In this document: positions 33,607-43,666 of the stretch, in pieces
How the letters are laid out: each line of letters starts with the position of its first letter
Position numbering within the stretch: position 1 is the first letter of the stretch
Origin: Sphingopyxis flava
Lineage (GTDB): Bacteria > Pseudomonadota > Alphaproteobacteria > Sphingomonadales > Sphingomonadaceae
DNA: 64,000 bases
Direction of reading: 5' to 3'
Assembly: GCF_900168005.1 (NCBI RefSeq)
Contig: NZ_FUYP01000002.1
Location: 1-64,000 of the forward strand
Translations under genes and position numbers: made by a program
Notes under the pieces: model-generated
Database searches by the model: none
Told to the model about the DNA's origin: nothing
The model's input: only the letters and a program-made list of their open reading frames with translations

Positions 33607-34470
33607 TCATCCAAGCAGATCGACCGCGAAGGCGCGGACGTCGCTTGCCATGTCAGGGCGTTCGAGCGCGATGGCGAGATTGGCCTGGATATAACCTGCC
33701 TTCGATCCGCAATCATAGCGGGCGCCGGAAAAGGTCACGGCGTGGAAAGGCTGCGTCCCGATCATCGACGCCATCGCGTCGGTCAGCTGGATTTCGCCGC
33801 CTGCGCCTTTTTCCTGGTCGGCGAGCACGCGCATCACCTCGGGCTGGAGAATATAGCGGCCCGAAATGATAAGGTCCGACGGCGCCGCTTCGGGTTTCGG
33901 CTTTTCGACCAGTCCCAGGACCTCGGTCAGCGCGCCGTCGCGCTCGCCCGGAGCGATCACGCCATAGGACGACACCTGCGCGCGCGGCACTTCGAGCACC
34001 GAGATCAGATTGCCCCCGACGCGGGTATAGGCGTCGACCATCTGCTTCATGCAGCCCGGGCTGCCGTGCATGAACTCGTCGGGCAAGAATATGGCAAAAG
34101 GTTCATCGCCGACGATGTCGCGTGCGCACCAGATGGCGTGGCCGAGGCCAAGCGGCTCCTGCTGTCGGACATAGGCGCAGTTGCCGGGGCCCAGCCGTGT
34201 CGGTTCGAGGACCGACAGATCCTTGCCGCGCTCGGACATCGTCTTTTCGAGCTCGAAGGCGATGTCGAAATGATCCTCGATCGCGCTCTTGCCCCGCCCG
34301 GTGACGAAGATCATCTGCTCGATCCCCGCCTCGCGCGCTTCGTCGACCGCATATTGAATGAGCGGCCGGTCGACGACGGGGAGCATCTCCTTGGGTATCG
34401 CCTTGGTGGCCGGCAGGAAGCGCGTGCCGAGGCCAGCGACGGGAAAGACGGCTTTGCGTATGGGTTTCAT
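33607..34470 (-). CDS. galU: UTP-glucose-1-phosphate uridylyltransferase
   Basis: A 287-residue nucleotidyltransferase. AVFPVAGLGTRFLPATKAIPKEMLPVVDRPLIQYAVDEA contains the nucleotide-binding signature, followed by FVTGRGKSAIEDHFD, GLGHAIWCAR, FAIFLPDEF and LVEKPKPE. It makes UDP-glucose for exopolysaccharide, lipopolysaccharide and glucan synthesis, which suits the polysaccharide genes in the window. It is convergent with aqpZ. Full length for the family. Confidence 0.96.
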   Translation of the reverse strand: MKPIRKAVFPVAGLGTRFLPATKAIPKEMLPVVDRPLIQYAVDEAREAGIEQMIFVTGRGKSAIEDHFDIAFELEKTMSERGKDLSVLEPTRLGPGNCAYVRQQEPLGLGHAIWCARDIVGDEPFAIFLPDEFMHGSPGCMKQMVDAYTRVGGNLISVLEVPRAQVSSYGVIAPGERDGALTEVLGLVEKPKPEAAPSDLIISGRYILQPEVMRVLADQEKGAGGEIQLTDAMASMIGTQPFHAVTFSGARYDCGSKAGYIQANLAIALERPDMASDVRAFAVDLLG

Positions 34471-34542
34471 GCAAGAGCGCTTAGCCGCGAACGACCTCCA
34501 AGGGAAGAAGTGCCCCGACGGCGTGCCCGGCGACCGGTCTCG

Positions 34543-36210
34543 TCACGCCTTCATTTCAGCGCGGAGCGCCTTACGGTCGAGCTTGCCGATCATCGTCTTG
34601 GGTAGCGCCTCGCGCACCTCAACCGCGCTCACCCGTTCATGCTTGCCGAGCCGAGCATTGAGCCAGAGCGCGAGCGCCTCGCCCGCCACGTTGAATCCGT
34701 CCTCCAAGGTGACAAAGGCCTTGGGGCTCTCGCCGCGGTAGGCATCGGGGACGCCAAGGACGATGGCCTCCTTGACCGCGGGATGCTGGTGAAGATGGGC
34801 CTCTATAACGCTTGGATAGACCTTGAATCCCCCGACCGCGATCATGTCCTTCAGTCGATCAACGATGCGGATATAACCCTCGGCGTCGATCGTTGCGACG
34901 TCGCCGGTGCGCAGCCAGCCGTCGGCAGTAAAGCTGTCGCCGTCCGCCTCTGGCCGGTTCCAATAGCCCTGCATGATCTGCGGCCCCTTCACCGCAAGTT
35001 CGCCCTCTTGGCCTGCCGGCGCATCCTTTGACGGATCCTCCCTGTCAAGAAGGCGAATTCGGGTTGCCGGGATCGGTTGGCCAATCGTGCCCGCCTTGAC
35101 CGGGCCATCATAGGGGTTGGTCGCGACAACGCCGGAGCTTTCCGTGAGTCCATAGCCCTCGACAAGCGAGGCGCCGGTCGCGGCGACGAATTTCTCGCGC
35201 AGCTCAGCGGGCATCGGCGCGCCGCCCGAAATACATATGCGCAGGCTCGAAAAATCGGTCTTGGGGAGGTCCGGATGGTCGAGCAGTGCCTGGTACATCG
35301 TCGGGACGCCGGGAAGTGCGGTCGCCTTCGTGCGGGTGATCGCCTCGAGGGTCTGCTTCGCATCGAAGCGCGGCAGCATGGTAATCATGCCACCGTTCAG
35401 GATCGTGCGATTGAGGACACAGGTGTTCGCAAAGACGTGGAAGAAGGGCAGGACGCCGAGGATGCGGTCTCCTGCGTCATGGTCCGGGTCGATCGCGTTC
35501 ACCTGCCGTGCATTGGCGGTCAGATTCTGATGGGTAAGCTTTGCACCCTTCGGCGTGCCGGTGGTGCCCCCGGTATACTGGATCAGCGCCACGTCGTGCC
35601 CGGGGTCGATCTCGACATGATCGGCTCGGCCGTCATTGTCGGTGAGAGCCGAGAATCGGATGACGCGCGGGTCGTCGGGCAGGGCTGCGAGCTCGTGGCG
35701 ACGGAATAACCGGTAGAGCACGGATTTGGCTGCGGGGAGCCCGCCCGCCACCGATCCGACGACGAGCTGTTTCAGGCTCGATCCGTCGAGCACCGCGAGC
35801 GCAGCAGGAAGTAGTGCCGCAGCGCTGATCGTGAACAGCATCTCTGTTCCCGAATCCTCGACCTGGGCCTCCAGCTCCGCGACAGTGTAAAGCGGCGAGA
35901 AATTGACCACCGTAGCCCCCGCGGCGAGCGCGCCATAATAGGCGGCGACATAATGCGGGACGTTGGGGAGGAAGAGGCCGACACGGCTCCCCTTCCCGAT
36001 GCCGCGCTCTTGCAGCCCGCGCGCGACGCGCGCTGCCCCACTTGCGATCTCGGCATAGCTGAAATGCCGCCCCATGAAGTCAAGCGCCGGCGCCGATCCA
36101 TTGCGCGTCGCGCTCGCTGCGAGCATGTCGGGAAGCGAGAGCGGCGGAAAGTCCTGGTCCCATGCCGTCGGGTGACGATAGTTGGTCGACCAGGAAAAGG
36201 GGCTGCTCAT
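34543..36210 (-). CDS. Long-chain-fatty-acid-CoA ligase
   Basis: A 555-residue ANL-superfamily enzyme: AMP-binding loop LIQYTGGTTGTPKGAKLTHQN, VEGYGLTESSGVVATNP, GWLRTGDVATIDAEGYIRIVDRLKDMIAVGGFKVYPSVIE and the C-terminal catalytic Lys in PKTMIGKLDRKALR. It activates fatty acids to acyl-CoA at the inner face of the membrane, feeding beta-oxidation. Several genes of acyl-CoA metabolism are elsewhere in the window. It is divergent from pabB. Confidence 0.95.
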   Translation of the reverse strand: MSSPFSWSTNYRHPTAWDQDFPPLSLPDMLAASATRNGSAPALDFMGRHFSYAEIASGAARVARGLQERGIGKGSRVGLFLPNVPHYVAAYYGALAAGATVVNFSPLYTVAELEAQVEDSGTEMLFTISAAALLPAALAVLDGSSLKQLVVGSVAGGLPAAKSVLYRLFRRHELAALPDDPRVIRFSALTDNDGRADHVEIDPGHDVALIQYTGGTTGTPKGAKLTHQNLTANARQVNAIDPDHDAGDRILGVLPFFHVFANTCVLNRTILNGGMITMLPRFDAKQTLEAITRTKATALPGVPTMYQALLDHPDLPKTDFSSLRICISGGAPMPAELREKFVAATGASLVEGYGLTESSGVVATNPYDGPVKAGTIGQPIPATRIRLLDREDPSKDAPAGQEGELAVKGPQIMQGYWNRPEADGDSFTADGWLRTGDVATIDAEGYIRIVDRLKDMIAVGGFKVYPSVIEAHLHQHPAVKEAIVLGVPDAYRGESPKAFVTLEDGFNVAGEALALWLNARLGKHERVSAVEVREALPKTMIGKLDRKALRAEMKA

Positions 36211-36388
36211 CGGGGCAATCTATCCTTTCTCAAAGCGGTGCTTTCCTGACACTAGGGTAAGCAAATTCTTATCGCAATTGGCGCATGTTGCCCGGCCGTC
36301 GTGCCGGAGCTAAGGGGCGGGGCATCGGATCGCCATTTTCCAATCGGACGGTATCTCGGGCAGCCGCAATGGGGTGGCAGGGCAGGAC

Positions 36389-38224
36389 ATGACAGATAAT
36401 GCGGCCATTCCCGTCCCTGGGCCGGAAAGCCCGCCCTTCGTCCTGCTCGACGACGCGCGCGACGAGAGTGCGGTTCCGGCGCGATTGTATCGCGATCCCA
36501 TTGAGATTCTGACCGCACGGCACGCGGGAGAGGTTCCGGCGCTTCTCGATGCGCTCGAGGCCGCGCTGGCGCGGGGGCTCAATGCCGCAGGCTATCTATC
36601 CTATGAAGGGGGCAAGGGGCTCGCTCCAGCCTGGCGGGGGGGCTGCGGCGGCAACGTGGCCGGCGCACCGCTCGCTTGGTTCGGCCTGTTCGATCGCGTC
36701 CACCGGATCGCTCCCGGCGAAATTCCCGCGCTGCTCCCAGACCCGGCGGGCAGCTGGATCGGGCGGCCAGTGCCCAGAGTGACGCAAGCTGTCTATGAAG
36801 CTGCGGTCGAGGCGGTGCTCGACTATATTCGGGCGGGCGATATCTATCAGGCGAATTTGACCTTCCGCGCGAACGTGCCCTTTGCGGGCAATCCGCTCGC
36901 CGCCTATGCGCGGCTGCGGCGGACGGCGCGCGCGGGTTATGGCGGCTTTATCTGGACGGGCGCGCAGGCGGTCGCCTCGCTCTCGCCCGAACTCTTCTTT
37001 GCGCTCCGCAACGGAGCGGTCATGGCCCGACCCATGAAAGGGACTGCGGCGCGGCTGGCCGACCGCACCGCTGATGCCCGCGCCGCGCAGACGCTTGCCG
37101 CCGATCCCAAGCAGCGCGCCGAAAATTTGATGATCGTCGACCTTATTCGAAACGATCTGTCGCGCGTCGCGGTGCCAGGGTCGATTAAGGTACCCGAACT
37201 CTTCCGGGTCGAAAGCTTTCCGACGATACATCAGCTCGTCTCCGACGTTACCGCCCGGCTGCCGGAAGCCGCGGGGGCGGTCGATGTGCTACGCGCGGCC
37301 TTCCCATGCGGATCGATCACTGGCGCGCCCAAGGTTCGGGCGATGGAGATCATTGATGAACTGGAAGCAGAGCCCCGCGGGCTCTACACCGGATCGATTG
37401 GCTTCATCGATGCTCGCGGCGACGCCGCCTTCAACGTCGCGATCCGCACTTTGGTCTTTCCCGCAGCCGATGACTTGCGCGATACGCTGGCTTGCGCCAC
37501 GCTGGGGCTCGGATCGGCTGTTGTCGCCGACAGCCAAGCGGCTGAAGAGTGGCGCGAATGTCTGGCCAAGGGGGAATTTGTGGGCGCAGCGGGGGAAAGC
37601 TTCGATCTCATGGAGACGATGCAGTTCGACCCGGTTGAGGGTGTCCAGCGGCTCGAGGGGCACCTCGCCCGGATGAAGGCCAGTGCCGAGACTCTAGGCT
37701 TCCGGTTCGACCGTCACGGCGCGCGCAACAGCCTGCAATCGGCGACTTTTCGCCTTCGCACCGCAGCGCGGGTCCGGATGCGGCTCGCCGCGTCGGGGGC
37801 GCTCGCGGTCGAGGTATCGCCGCTGCCTCGGCTCGCTGAACTGCCCGTGCCCGTCGCCGTGCAGCCCGCGCCGCTTGCGAGCGGCGATTTTCGCCTCGTG
37901 CACAAGACGAGCCTGCGCGCGCCTTACGATGAAGCGCGCGCGGCGAGCGGTGCGCCCGAAGTGGTGTTTGTCGACGAACCTGGCTTCGTCACCGAGGGAA
38001 GCTGGAGCAATATTTTCGTCGAACGCGACGGCGTGCTGCTGACGCCGCCGCTCTCGCTCGGTCTGCTCCCGGGCGTCCTGCGTGCCGAATTGATCGACAA
38101 GGGCCGTGCGGTCGAATCGCACCTGCGCATCGCCGACCTGTCCGACGGATTCTTCATCGGCAATTCGCTGCGCGGCCTCGTCCCGGCACGGCTCGCCGAC
38201 GCAGCGCAAGTGCCGATAGGCTGA
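36389..38224 (+). CDS. pabB: Fused aminodeoxychorismate synthase component I and aminodeoxychorismate lyase
   Basis: A 611-residue fusion of PabB and PabC. The PabB part shows AGDIYQANLTFRANV, GGFIWTGAQAVASLSPELFF, MKGTAARLAD, LMIVDLIRNDLSRVAVPGSIKVPELFRVESFPTIHQLVS and FPCGSITGAPKVRAMEIIDELE. The PabC part from about residue 410 has LVHKTSLRAPYDEAR with the PLP lysine, FVTEGSWSNIFVERDG and SLGLLPGVLRAELI. It makes p-aminobenzoate for folate. ATG 36389 is taken; GTG 36374 is also in frame. Confidence 0.94.
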   Translation: MTDNAAIPVPGPESPPFVLLDDARDESAVPARLYRDPIEILTARHAGEVPALLDALEAALARGLNAAGYLSYEGGKGLAPAWRGGCGGNVAGAPLAWFGLFDRVHRIAPGEIPALLPDPAGSWIGRPVPRVTQAVYEAAVEAVLDYIRAGDIYQANLTFRANVPFAGNPLAAYARLRRTARAGYGGFIWTGAQAVASLSPELFFALRNGAVMARPMKGTAARLADRTADARAAQTLAADPKQRAENLMIVDLIRNDLSRVAVPGSIKVPELFRVESFPTIHQLVSDVTARLPEAAGAVDVLRAAFPCGSITGAPKVRAMEIIDELEAEPRGLYTGSIGFIDARGDAAFNVAIRTLVFPAADDLRDTLACATLGLGSAVVADSQAAEEWRECLAKGEFVGAAGESFDLMETMQFDPVEGVQRLEGHLARMKASAETLGFRFDRHGARNSLQSATFRLRTAARVRMRLAASGALAVEVSPLPRLAELPVPVAVQPAPLASGDFRLVHKTSLRAPYDEARAASGAPEVVFVDEPGFVTEGSWSNIFVERDGVLLTPPLSLGLLPGVLRAELIDKGRAVESHLRIADLSDGFFIGNSLRGLVPARLADAAQVPIG

Positions 38225-38338
38225 CGTGGGGTCTGCATAGGTAAAATATCCGCGGCGCGCCTTGCGGTTTGCGACCGAAAGCATTAGGCGCGGCGCGCGC
38301 AATTTCCTGTCAATCCATCGTCCCGGAAAGCATCGTCC

Positions 38339-39550
38339 ATGTCGATCGAGCCGCACATCTCTGCCGCCCTCAACCGCATCCAGCCCTCAGCAACGCTCGC
38401 GATGACCGCGCGCGTGACTGCGCTGAAAGCCGCGGGCGTCGATGTCATTGGTCTGTCCGCGGGTGAGCCCGATTTCGACACGCCCGACTTCGTCAAGGAA
38501 GCCGCGATCGAGGCGATCCGTGCGGGTCAGACCAAATATACGCTGGTCGACGGCACGATGGCGCTCAAGGAAGCGATCCGCGGCAAGTTCCGCCGCGACA
38601 ACGGCCTCGACTACGGGCTCGATCAGATCAGCGTCAATGTCGGCGGCAAGCATACATTGTTCAACGCGCTCGTCGCGACGGTCGACCCCGGCGACGAGGT
38701 GATCATCCCTGCGCCCTATTGGGTCAGCTATCCCGACATCGTCGCCTTTGCGGGCGGGACGCCGGTGACGATCGAGGCGAGCGCCGCGCAGAATTACAAG
38801 ATTACGCCGGAGCAGCTTGATGCCGCCGTCACACCGAAGACGCGATGGGTGATCTTCAACTCGCCGTCGAACCCCTCAGGTGCCGCCTATTCGCCCGAGG
38901 AACTCGACGCGCTGGGCGAGGTGATCCGCCGCCATCCGCACGTGATGGTGATGACCGACGATATGTATGAGCATGTCTGGTACGCCGATTTCCCATTCTC
39001 GACTCTCGCACAGCGTTGCCACGACCTTGTCGATCGCATCCTCACCGTGAACGGCTGTTCGAAAGCCTATGCGATGACCGGCTGGCGCATCGGCTATGCG
39101 GGCGGACCTGCGTGGATCATCAAGGCGATGGGCAAGCTTCAGTCGCAGTCGACCTCGAATCCCTGCTCGATCGCGCAGGCTGCCGCCGCTGCGGCGCTTG
39201 GCGGGCCGCAGCAGTTTCTTGACGAGCGCAACGCTGCATTCAGAAAGCGCCGTGATATAGTCGTTGCGATGCTCAACGACGCGCCCGGCCTGTCGTGCCC
39301 GGTCCCCGATGGCGCCTTCTATGTCTACCCCGACGCGTCGGGCTGCATCGGCAAGAAAACTCCCGCAGGGCATGTGATCGACAGCGATGAGGCGTTGATC
39401 GACTATTTTCTCGACGCCGCGCGCGTTGCCGCCGTGCACGGCGGGGCGTTTGGCCTTTCGCCAGCGTTTCGCGTTTCCTACGCGACCTCGGAGGCGGTGC
39501 TGAAGGAAGCATGCGTACGGATCCAGCAAGCGTGTGCGGCGCTCGTCTGA
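38339..39550 (+). CDS. Pyridoxal phosphate-dependent aspartate aminotransferase
   Basis: A 403-residue class I aminotransferase of the aspartate/prephenate type. It has GLSAGEPDFDTPDFVKEAAIEAIRAGQTKYT, NVGGKHTLFNALVATVDPGDEVIIPAPYWVSYPDI, VIFNSPSNPSGAAYS, the PLP lysine in VNGCSKAYAMTGWRIGYAGG and the substrate arginine in FGLSPAFRVSYATS. It interconverts aspartate and oxaloacetate in the cytoplasm. The gene stands alone, 114 bp after pabB on the same strand. Confidence 0.95.
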   Translation: MSIEPHISAALNRIQPSATLAMTARVTALKAAGVDVIGLSAGEPDFDTPDFVKEAAIEAIRAGQTKYTLVDGTMALKEAIRGKFRRDNGLDYGLDQISVNVGGKHTLFNALVATVDPGDEVIIPAPYWVSYPDIVAFAGGTPVTIEASAAQNYKITPEQLDAAVTPKTRWVIFNSPSNPSGAAYSPEELDALGEVIRRHPHVMVMTDDMYEHVWYADFPFSTLAQRCHDLVDRILTVNGCSKAYAMTGWRIGYAGGPAWIIKAMGKLQSQSTSNPCSIAQAAAAAALGGPQQFLDERNAAFRKRRDIVVAMLNDAPGLSCPVPDGAFYVYPDASGCIGKKTPAGHVIDSDEALIDYFLDAARVAAVHGGAFGLSPAFRVSYATSEAVLKEACVRIQQACAALV

Positions 39551-39781
39551 CGTCCCTTTCGCCCGGCCGCGCAATTTTATACCGATCGGTCTTGAAATCG
39601 ACGGAGGGTTCGCCTATCTGCCGCGCATGAACGGCGGTTAAGCGGCGGGTTCACCCCATGGTAAGCAGTGGCGTTTAGGGTGATCGCGATCACTGCACGG
39701 CGGCAAGGGGCGCGCCATATCGTCGGTGTAACCGGTGCGGGACTGCCCGCGAACAGACAGATATGAAGATAAGAGGCTCCC

Positions 39782-39889
39782 ATGCTTGCTCTCCTCCGCT
39801 CGGACTGGTTCTTGACGATGCTCGCTGGCTTCGCGATCGGCGCGACCTTCGTGATGCTGAACCAGCCGGCGCTACCGCTTCCCGCTTGA
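39782..39889 (+). CDS. Short single-helix membrane protein upstream of msrA
   Basis: A 35-residue frame whose TGA shares its last base with the msrA ATG (TGATG). The product has one transmembrane helix (FLTMLAGFAIGATFVMLNQ) and no conserved motif I recognise. An AGAGG purine run precedes the ATG. It may mainly couple translation of msrA, or be a small membrane peptide in its own right. Confidence 0.6.
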   Translation: MLALLRSDWFLTMLAGFAIGATFVMLNQPALPLPA

Positions 39890-40575
39890 TGTCGCGGCGG
39901 CGCAATTCCGCCGGACAAATTATCGCAGCTCTCATCGCCCTCGCTGTGCTCGCGCAATGCGCGCCGGCGCAGGCTGAAAATATCGTTCCGCTGCCGGCAC
40001 CTGCCTATGATCCCGCCGCGAAGGCGCCGCGCGCGACCGCGGTGCTCGCGGGCGGCTGCTTCTGGGGCGTCGAGGGCGTCTTTTCGAACGTCAAAGGCGT
40101 AATATCGGTCGAGGCGGGCTATCACGGCGGCAGCAAGGAGAACGCGACTTACGAACGGACGTCGAGCGGAACCACGGGGCATGCCGAGGCCGTGCGCATC
40201 ACCTATGACCCGCGTGTCATCAGTTACGGATCGCTGCTGCGCATCCTCTTTTCGGTTGTGGCCGATCCGACGTTGAAGAACCGGCAGGGTCCTGATCGGG
40301 GCCCGCAATATCGCGCCGCGATCGTGCCGCTCGACAGCGCGCAGCGCGAGGTCGCGGCCGCCTATCTTGCACAGATCGGCAAGGGCGGCTTTTATGCCAG
40401 ACCCATCGCGGCGAAGATAGAAGGCTACACGGGCTTCTATCTGGCCGAGCCATATCACCAGAACTTCATGCAGCGGCACCCGAGGCACGCTTATATCGTT
40501 CGCTGGGACGCGCCGAAGCTCGCGGCATTCAAGCGGCTTTACCCCGCCTGGATCCGCAGGACCCCAGCACCCTGA
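39889..40575 (+). CDS. msrA: Exported peptide-methionine (S)-S-oxide reductase
   Basis: ATG 39889 gives 228 residues with an N-terminal signal peptide (RRRNSAGQIIAALIALAVLA, cleaved after AQA). A full MsrA domain follows: VLAGGCFWGVEGVFSNVKGV with the catalytic Cys, VEAGYHGGSKENATYERTSSGTTGHAEAVRITYDP, FSVVADPT, GPQYRAAIV and LAEPYHQNFMQRHP. Export indicates repair of oxidised methionine in the periplasm. No second cysteine for recycling is visible near the C-terminus, so the reductant partner may differ from thioredoxin. Confidence 0.93.
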   Translation: MSRRRNSAGQIIAALIALAVLAQCAPAQAENIVPLPAPAYDPAAKAPRATAVLAGGCFWGVEGVFSNVKGVISVEAGYHGGSKENATYERTSSGTTGHAEAVRITYDPRVISYGSLLRILFSVVADPTLKNRQGPDRGPQYRAAIVPLDSAQREVAAAYLAQIGKGGFYARPIAAKIEGYTGFYLAEPYHQNFMQRHPRHAYIVRWDAPKLAAFKRLYPAWIRRTPAP

Positions 40576-40718
40576 GCAGGCCCTTCCTTTCCGCCGCTTG
40601 TCGCGCGGGAAGAATCGTTCGTCGCAAATCGCTGGTTCGCCCGTGAAGGGTGCGGGACGGACGAAATCCGGCCGCGGGGGCCGGTGAGACTGAGGACCGC
40701 AGCCGCTTCGGGGTATAA

Positions 40719-41858
40719 ATGAAGGTTAAGTTTTCGGGCGGGCTGCTGCTCGCCATGGCGATGAGCTCCCTCGTGCTGGCCGGATGCGTCGGCAGCGCAG
40801 CCGTGATACCGCCATCGCGTGAGACCCCGCCGCCTCGCAGTCCCGCAGGATCGGTAACGATCCCGATCGGCGAACCGGTGCGCGCGGCAACGCCGGCGCC
40901 GCAGGGCGTGATCGACCCCGGCTTCCGGCGTCCGCCCGCTGGGCTCGAGCAGCGAATTTTCGAGCTATGGCGGAGCTTTCCCGGCAAGACCGGCATTGCC
41001 GTCCAGCGCATCGACGGTGAATGGACACTCCAGCAGCGCGGCGATGAGCTGTTTCCGCAGCAAAGCGTATCAAAGCTGTGGGTGGCGCTGACCGTGCTGG
41101 ATGCAGTCGACCGGGGCGCGCTGACCCTCGACCGGAAGGTCAGCATCACTCCTGCTGACCTTACCCTGTTCCATCAGCCGATCGCTGCGCGCGTGCGCGC
41201 CGAAGGGTCGGTGACGATGAGTGTGCGCGAGCTGATCGAGACAGCGATCACGCACAGCGACAACACCGCCAACGACAGTCTGCTGCGCACCGTAGGCGGG
41301 CCCGATGCGGTACGCCGCTTCATCGCGGCGAAGGATCTGGGCGCAATCCGTTTCGGCCCGGGCGAGCGATTGCTCCAGAGCGGCACAGCGGGGCTTGAAT
41401 GGAAGCAGTCCTACTCGGTCGGTCGCGCCTTTCAGGCGGCGCGCGCGGCGCTTCCCGATGCGACGCGCAAGGCGGCGATGGACAATTATCTTGCCAATCC
41501 AGTCGATGGGGCGAGCCCGTCCGCGATCGCGCGCGCGCTGACCCGGCTTGCCCGCGGCACGCTGCTCTCTCCTCAATCGACCGACTATATACTCGGCGTG
41601 ATGAGCCGCACGCGCAGCGGACCGAACCGGCTGAAGGCGGGGCTGCCCTCGGGCTGGAAATTCCTGCACAAGACCGGCACTGGCCAAGATTATAAGGGCA
41701 TGACCGCGGGTTATAACGACATCGGCATCGCGACCGCGCCCGACGGAACGCGCTATGCAATTGTCGTCATGCTCGGTAGCACCACCGCCTCGATCCCGCA
41801 GCGCATGGTGCTCATGCAGGCGGTGTCGGGCGCGGTAGCCGAATTCCACGGTCGATAG
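40719..41858 (+). CDS. Class A beta-lactamase-like serine hydrolase, lipoprotein
   Basis: A 379-residue precursor with lipobox VLAGC and a Pro-rich linker. The class A fold shows SVSK (S116-K119), SDN (180-182) and KTG (318-320). The omega-loop position has ERLLQ (216-220) where penicillinases have ExxLN, so the deacylation glutamate is present but the Asn is replaced by Gln. Spacing between motifs fits class A. It could be a weak beta-lactamase or a related hydrolase; the usual signal peptide is replaced by a lipid anchor. Confidence 0.88.
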   Translation: MKVKFSGGLLLAMAMSSLVLAGCVGSAAVIPPSRETPPPRSPAGSVTIPIGEPVRAATPAPQGVIDPGFRRPPAGLEQRIFELWRSFPGKTGIAVQRIDGEWTLQQRGDELFPQQSVSKLWVALTVLDAVDRGALTLDRKVSITPADLTLFHQPIAARVRAEGSVTMSVRELIETAITHSDNTANDSLLRTVGGPDAVRRFIAAKDLGAIRFGPGERLLQSGTAGLEWKQSYSVGRAFQAARAALPDATRKAAMDNYLANPVDGASPSAIARALTRLARGTLLSPQSTDYILGVMSRTRSGPNRLKAGLPSGWKFLHKTGTGQDYKGMTAGYNDIGIATAPDGTRYAIVVMLGSTTASIPQRMVLMQAVSGAVAEFHGR

Positions 41859-41920
41859 CGGCATCTGCCCGGAAGAAAACGGGTTTGCGGGTCTTTCGGC
41901 TTTTGCATATGGCGCGGGGC

Positions 41921-42235
41921 ATGAAGATAATTCCCGCGCTTTATCTGATCGCTTTTTCGTTCACCTTGATCGCCTGCGCGACGCCCGAGACGCGGCTGCG
42001 CAGCGGGCTGATCGACGCCGGGCTGTCGCCCGCGATGTCGGCGTGCATGGCCGAGCGGATGGTCGACCGGCTGTCGCTGCTGCAACTGCGCCGCCTCGCA
42101 TCGCTCGGCAGCCTCAAGGACCGACGGATCACCGACCTGACGCTCGATCAATTTCTGCAAAAGGTTCGCGCGCTCAAGGATCCGGAGATTTTGGCCGTCT
42201 CGACCAGCTCGGCGGCGGTGTGCGCTTTGCGCTAG
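41921..42235 (+). CDS. Hypothetical lipoprotein-like protein
   Basis: ATG 41921 yields 104 residues. An N-terminal hydrophobic segment (MKIIPALYLIAFSFTLIAC) with a weak lipobox (LIAC) precedes a helical domain: LRSGLIDAGLSPAMSACMAERMVDRLSLLQLRRLASL and LTLDQFLQKVRALKDPEILAV, closing with a Cys. Two mature cysteines could form a disulfide. The pattern is familiar from sphingomonad genomes but has no known function. It lies 62 bp after the beta-lactamase-like gene. Confidence 0.7.
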   Translation: MKIIPALYLIAFSFTLIACATPETRLRSGLIDAGLSPAMSACMAERMVDRLSLLQLRRLASLGSLKDRRITDLTLDQFLQKVRALKDPEILAVSTSSAAVCALR

Positions 42236-42348
42236 GGTAGAAAATCTCTTCTCTCTCCGGGGGCGCCAAGGGGTAGCCTTGCTGCCAAACTTGTGCTTAG
42301 GCGGCGCCGAATATCTCCCGCTCCAGAGTCGAAAGGCCCGGCAGACCC

Positions 42349-43557
<1,209 letters not shown>

Positions 43558-43566
43558 ATGCGGTTA

Positions 43567-43589
43567 CCTTCTCCCCTCGAGGGAGAAGG
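43567..43589. terminator. 23-bp near-perfect palindrome after sucC
   Basis: The sequence is an inverted repeat of CCTTCTCCC around CTCGA with GGGAGAAGG, ten bases after the sucC stop. Similar CTCCC/GGGAG palindromes are frequent intergenic elements in sphingomonads. It may end transcription, though the T-run is absent. Confidence 0.5.
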
Positions 43590-43606
43590 ATGGGACTGCT
43601 GGTTGA

Positions 43607-43620
43607 CGTTTACGTAAACG
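43607..43620. promoter_or_regulatory. Palindromic operator candidate upstream of etfB
   Basis: CGTTTACGTAAACG is a perfect 14-bp palindrome located 47 bp before the etfB start. From memory it resembles the operator of MerR-type LiuR-like regulators of branched-chain and fatty-acid catabolism. That fits the electron-transfer flavoprotein genes, but no regulator is encoded next to it. Confidence 0.55.
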
Positions 43621-43666
43621 CCAATTATGGCGCAGTGCACAATTTGCAAAGAGGAGCTTTGAGCCC

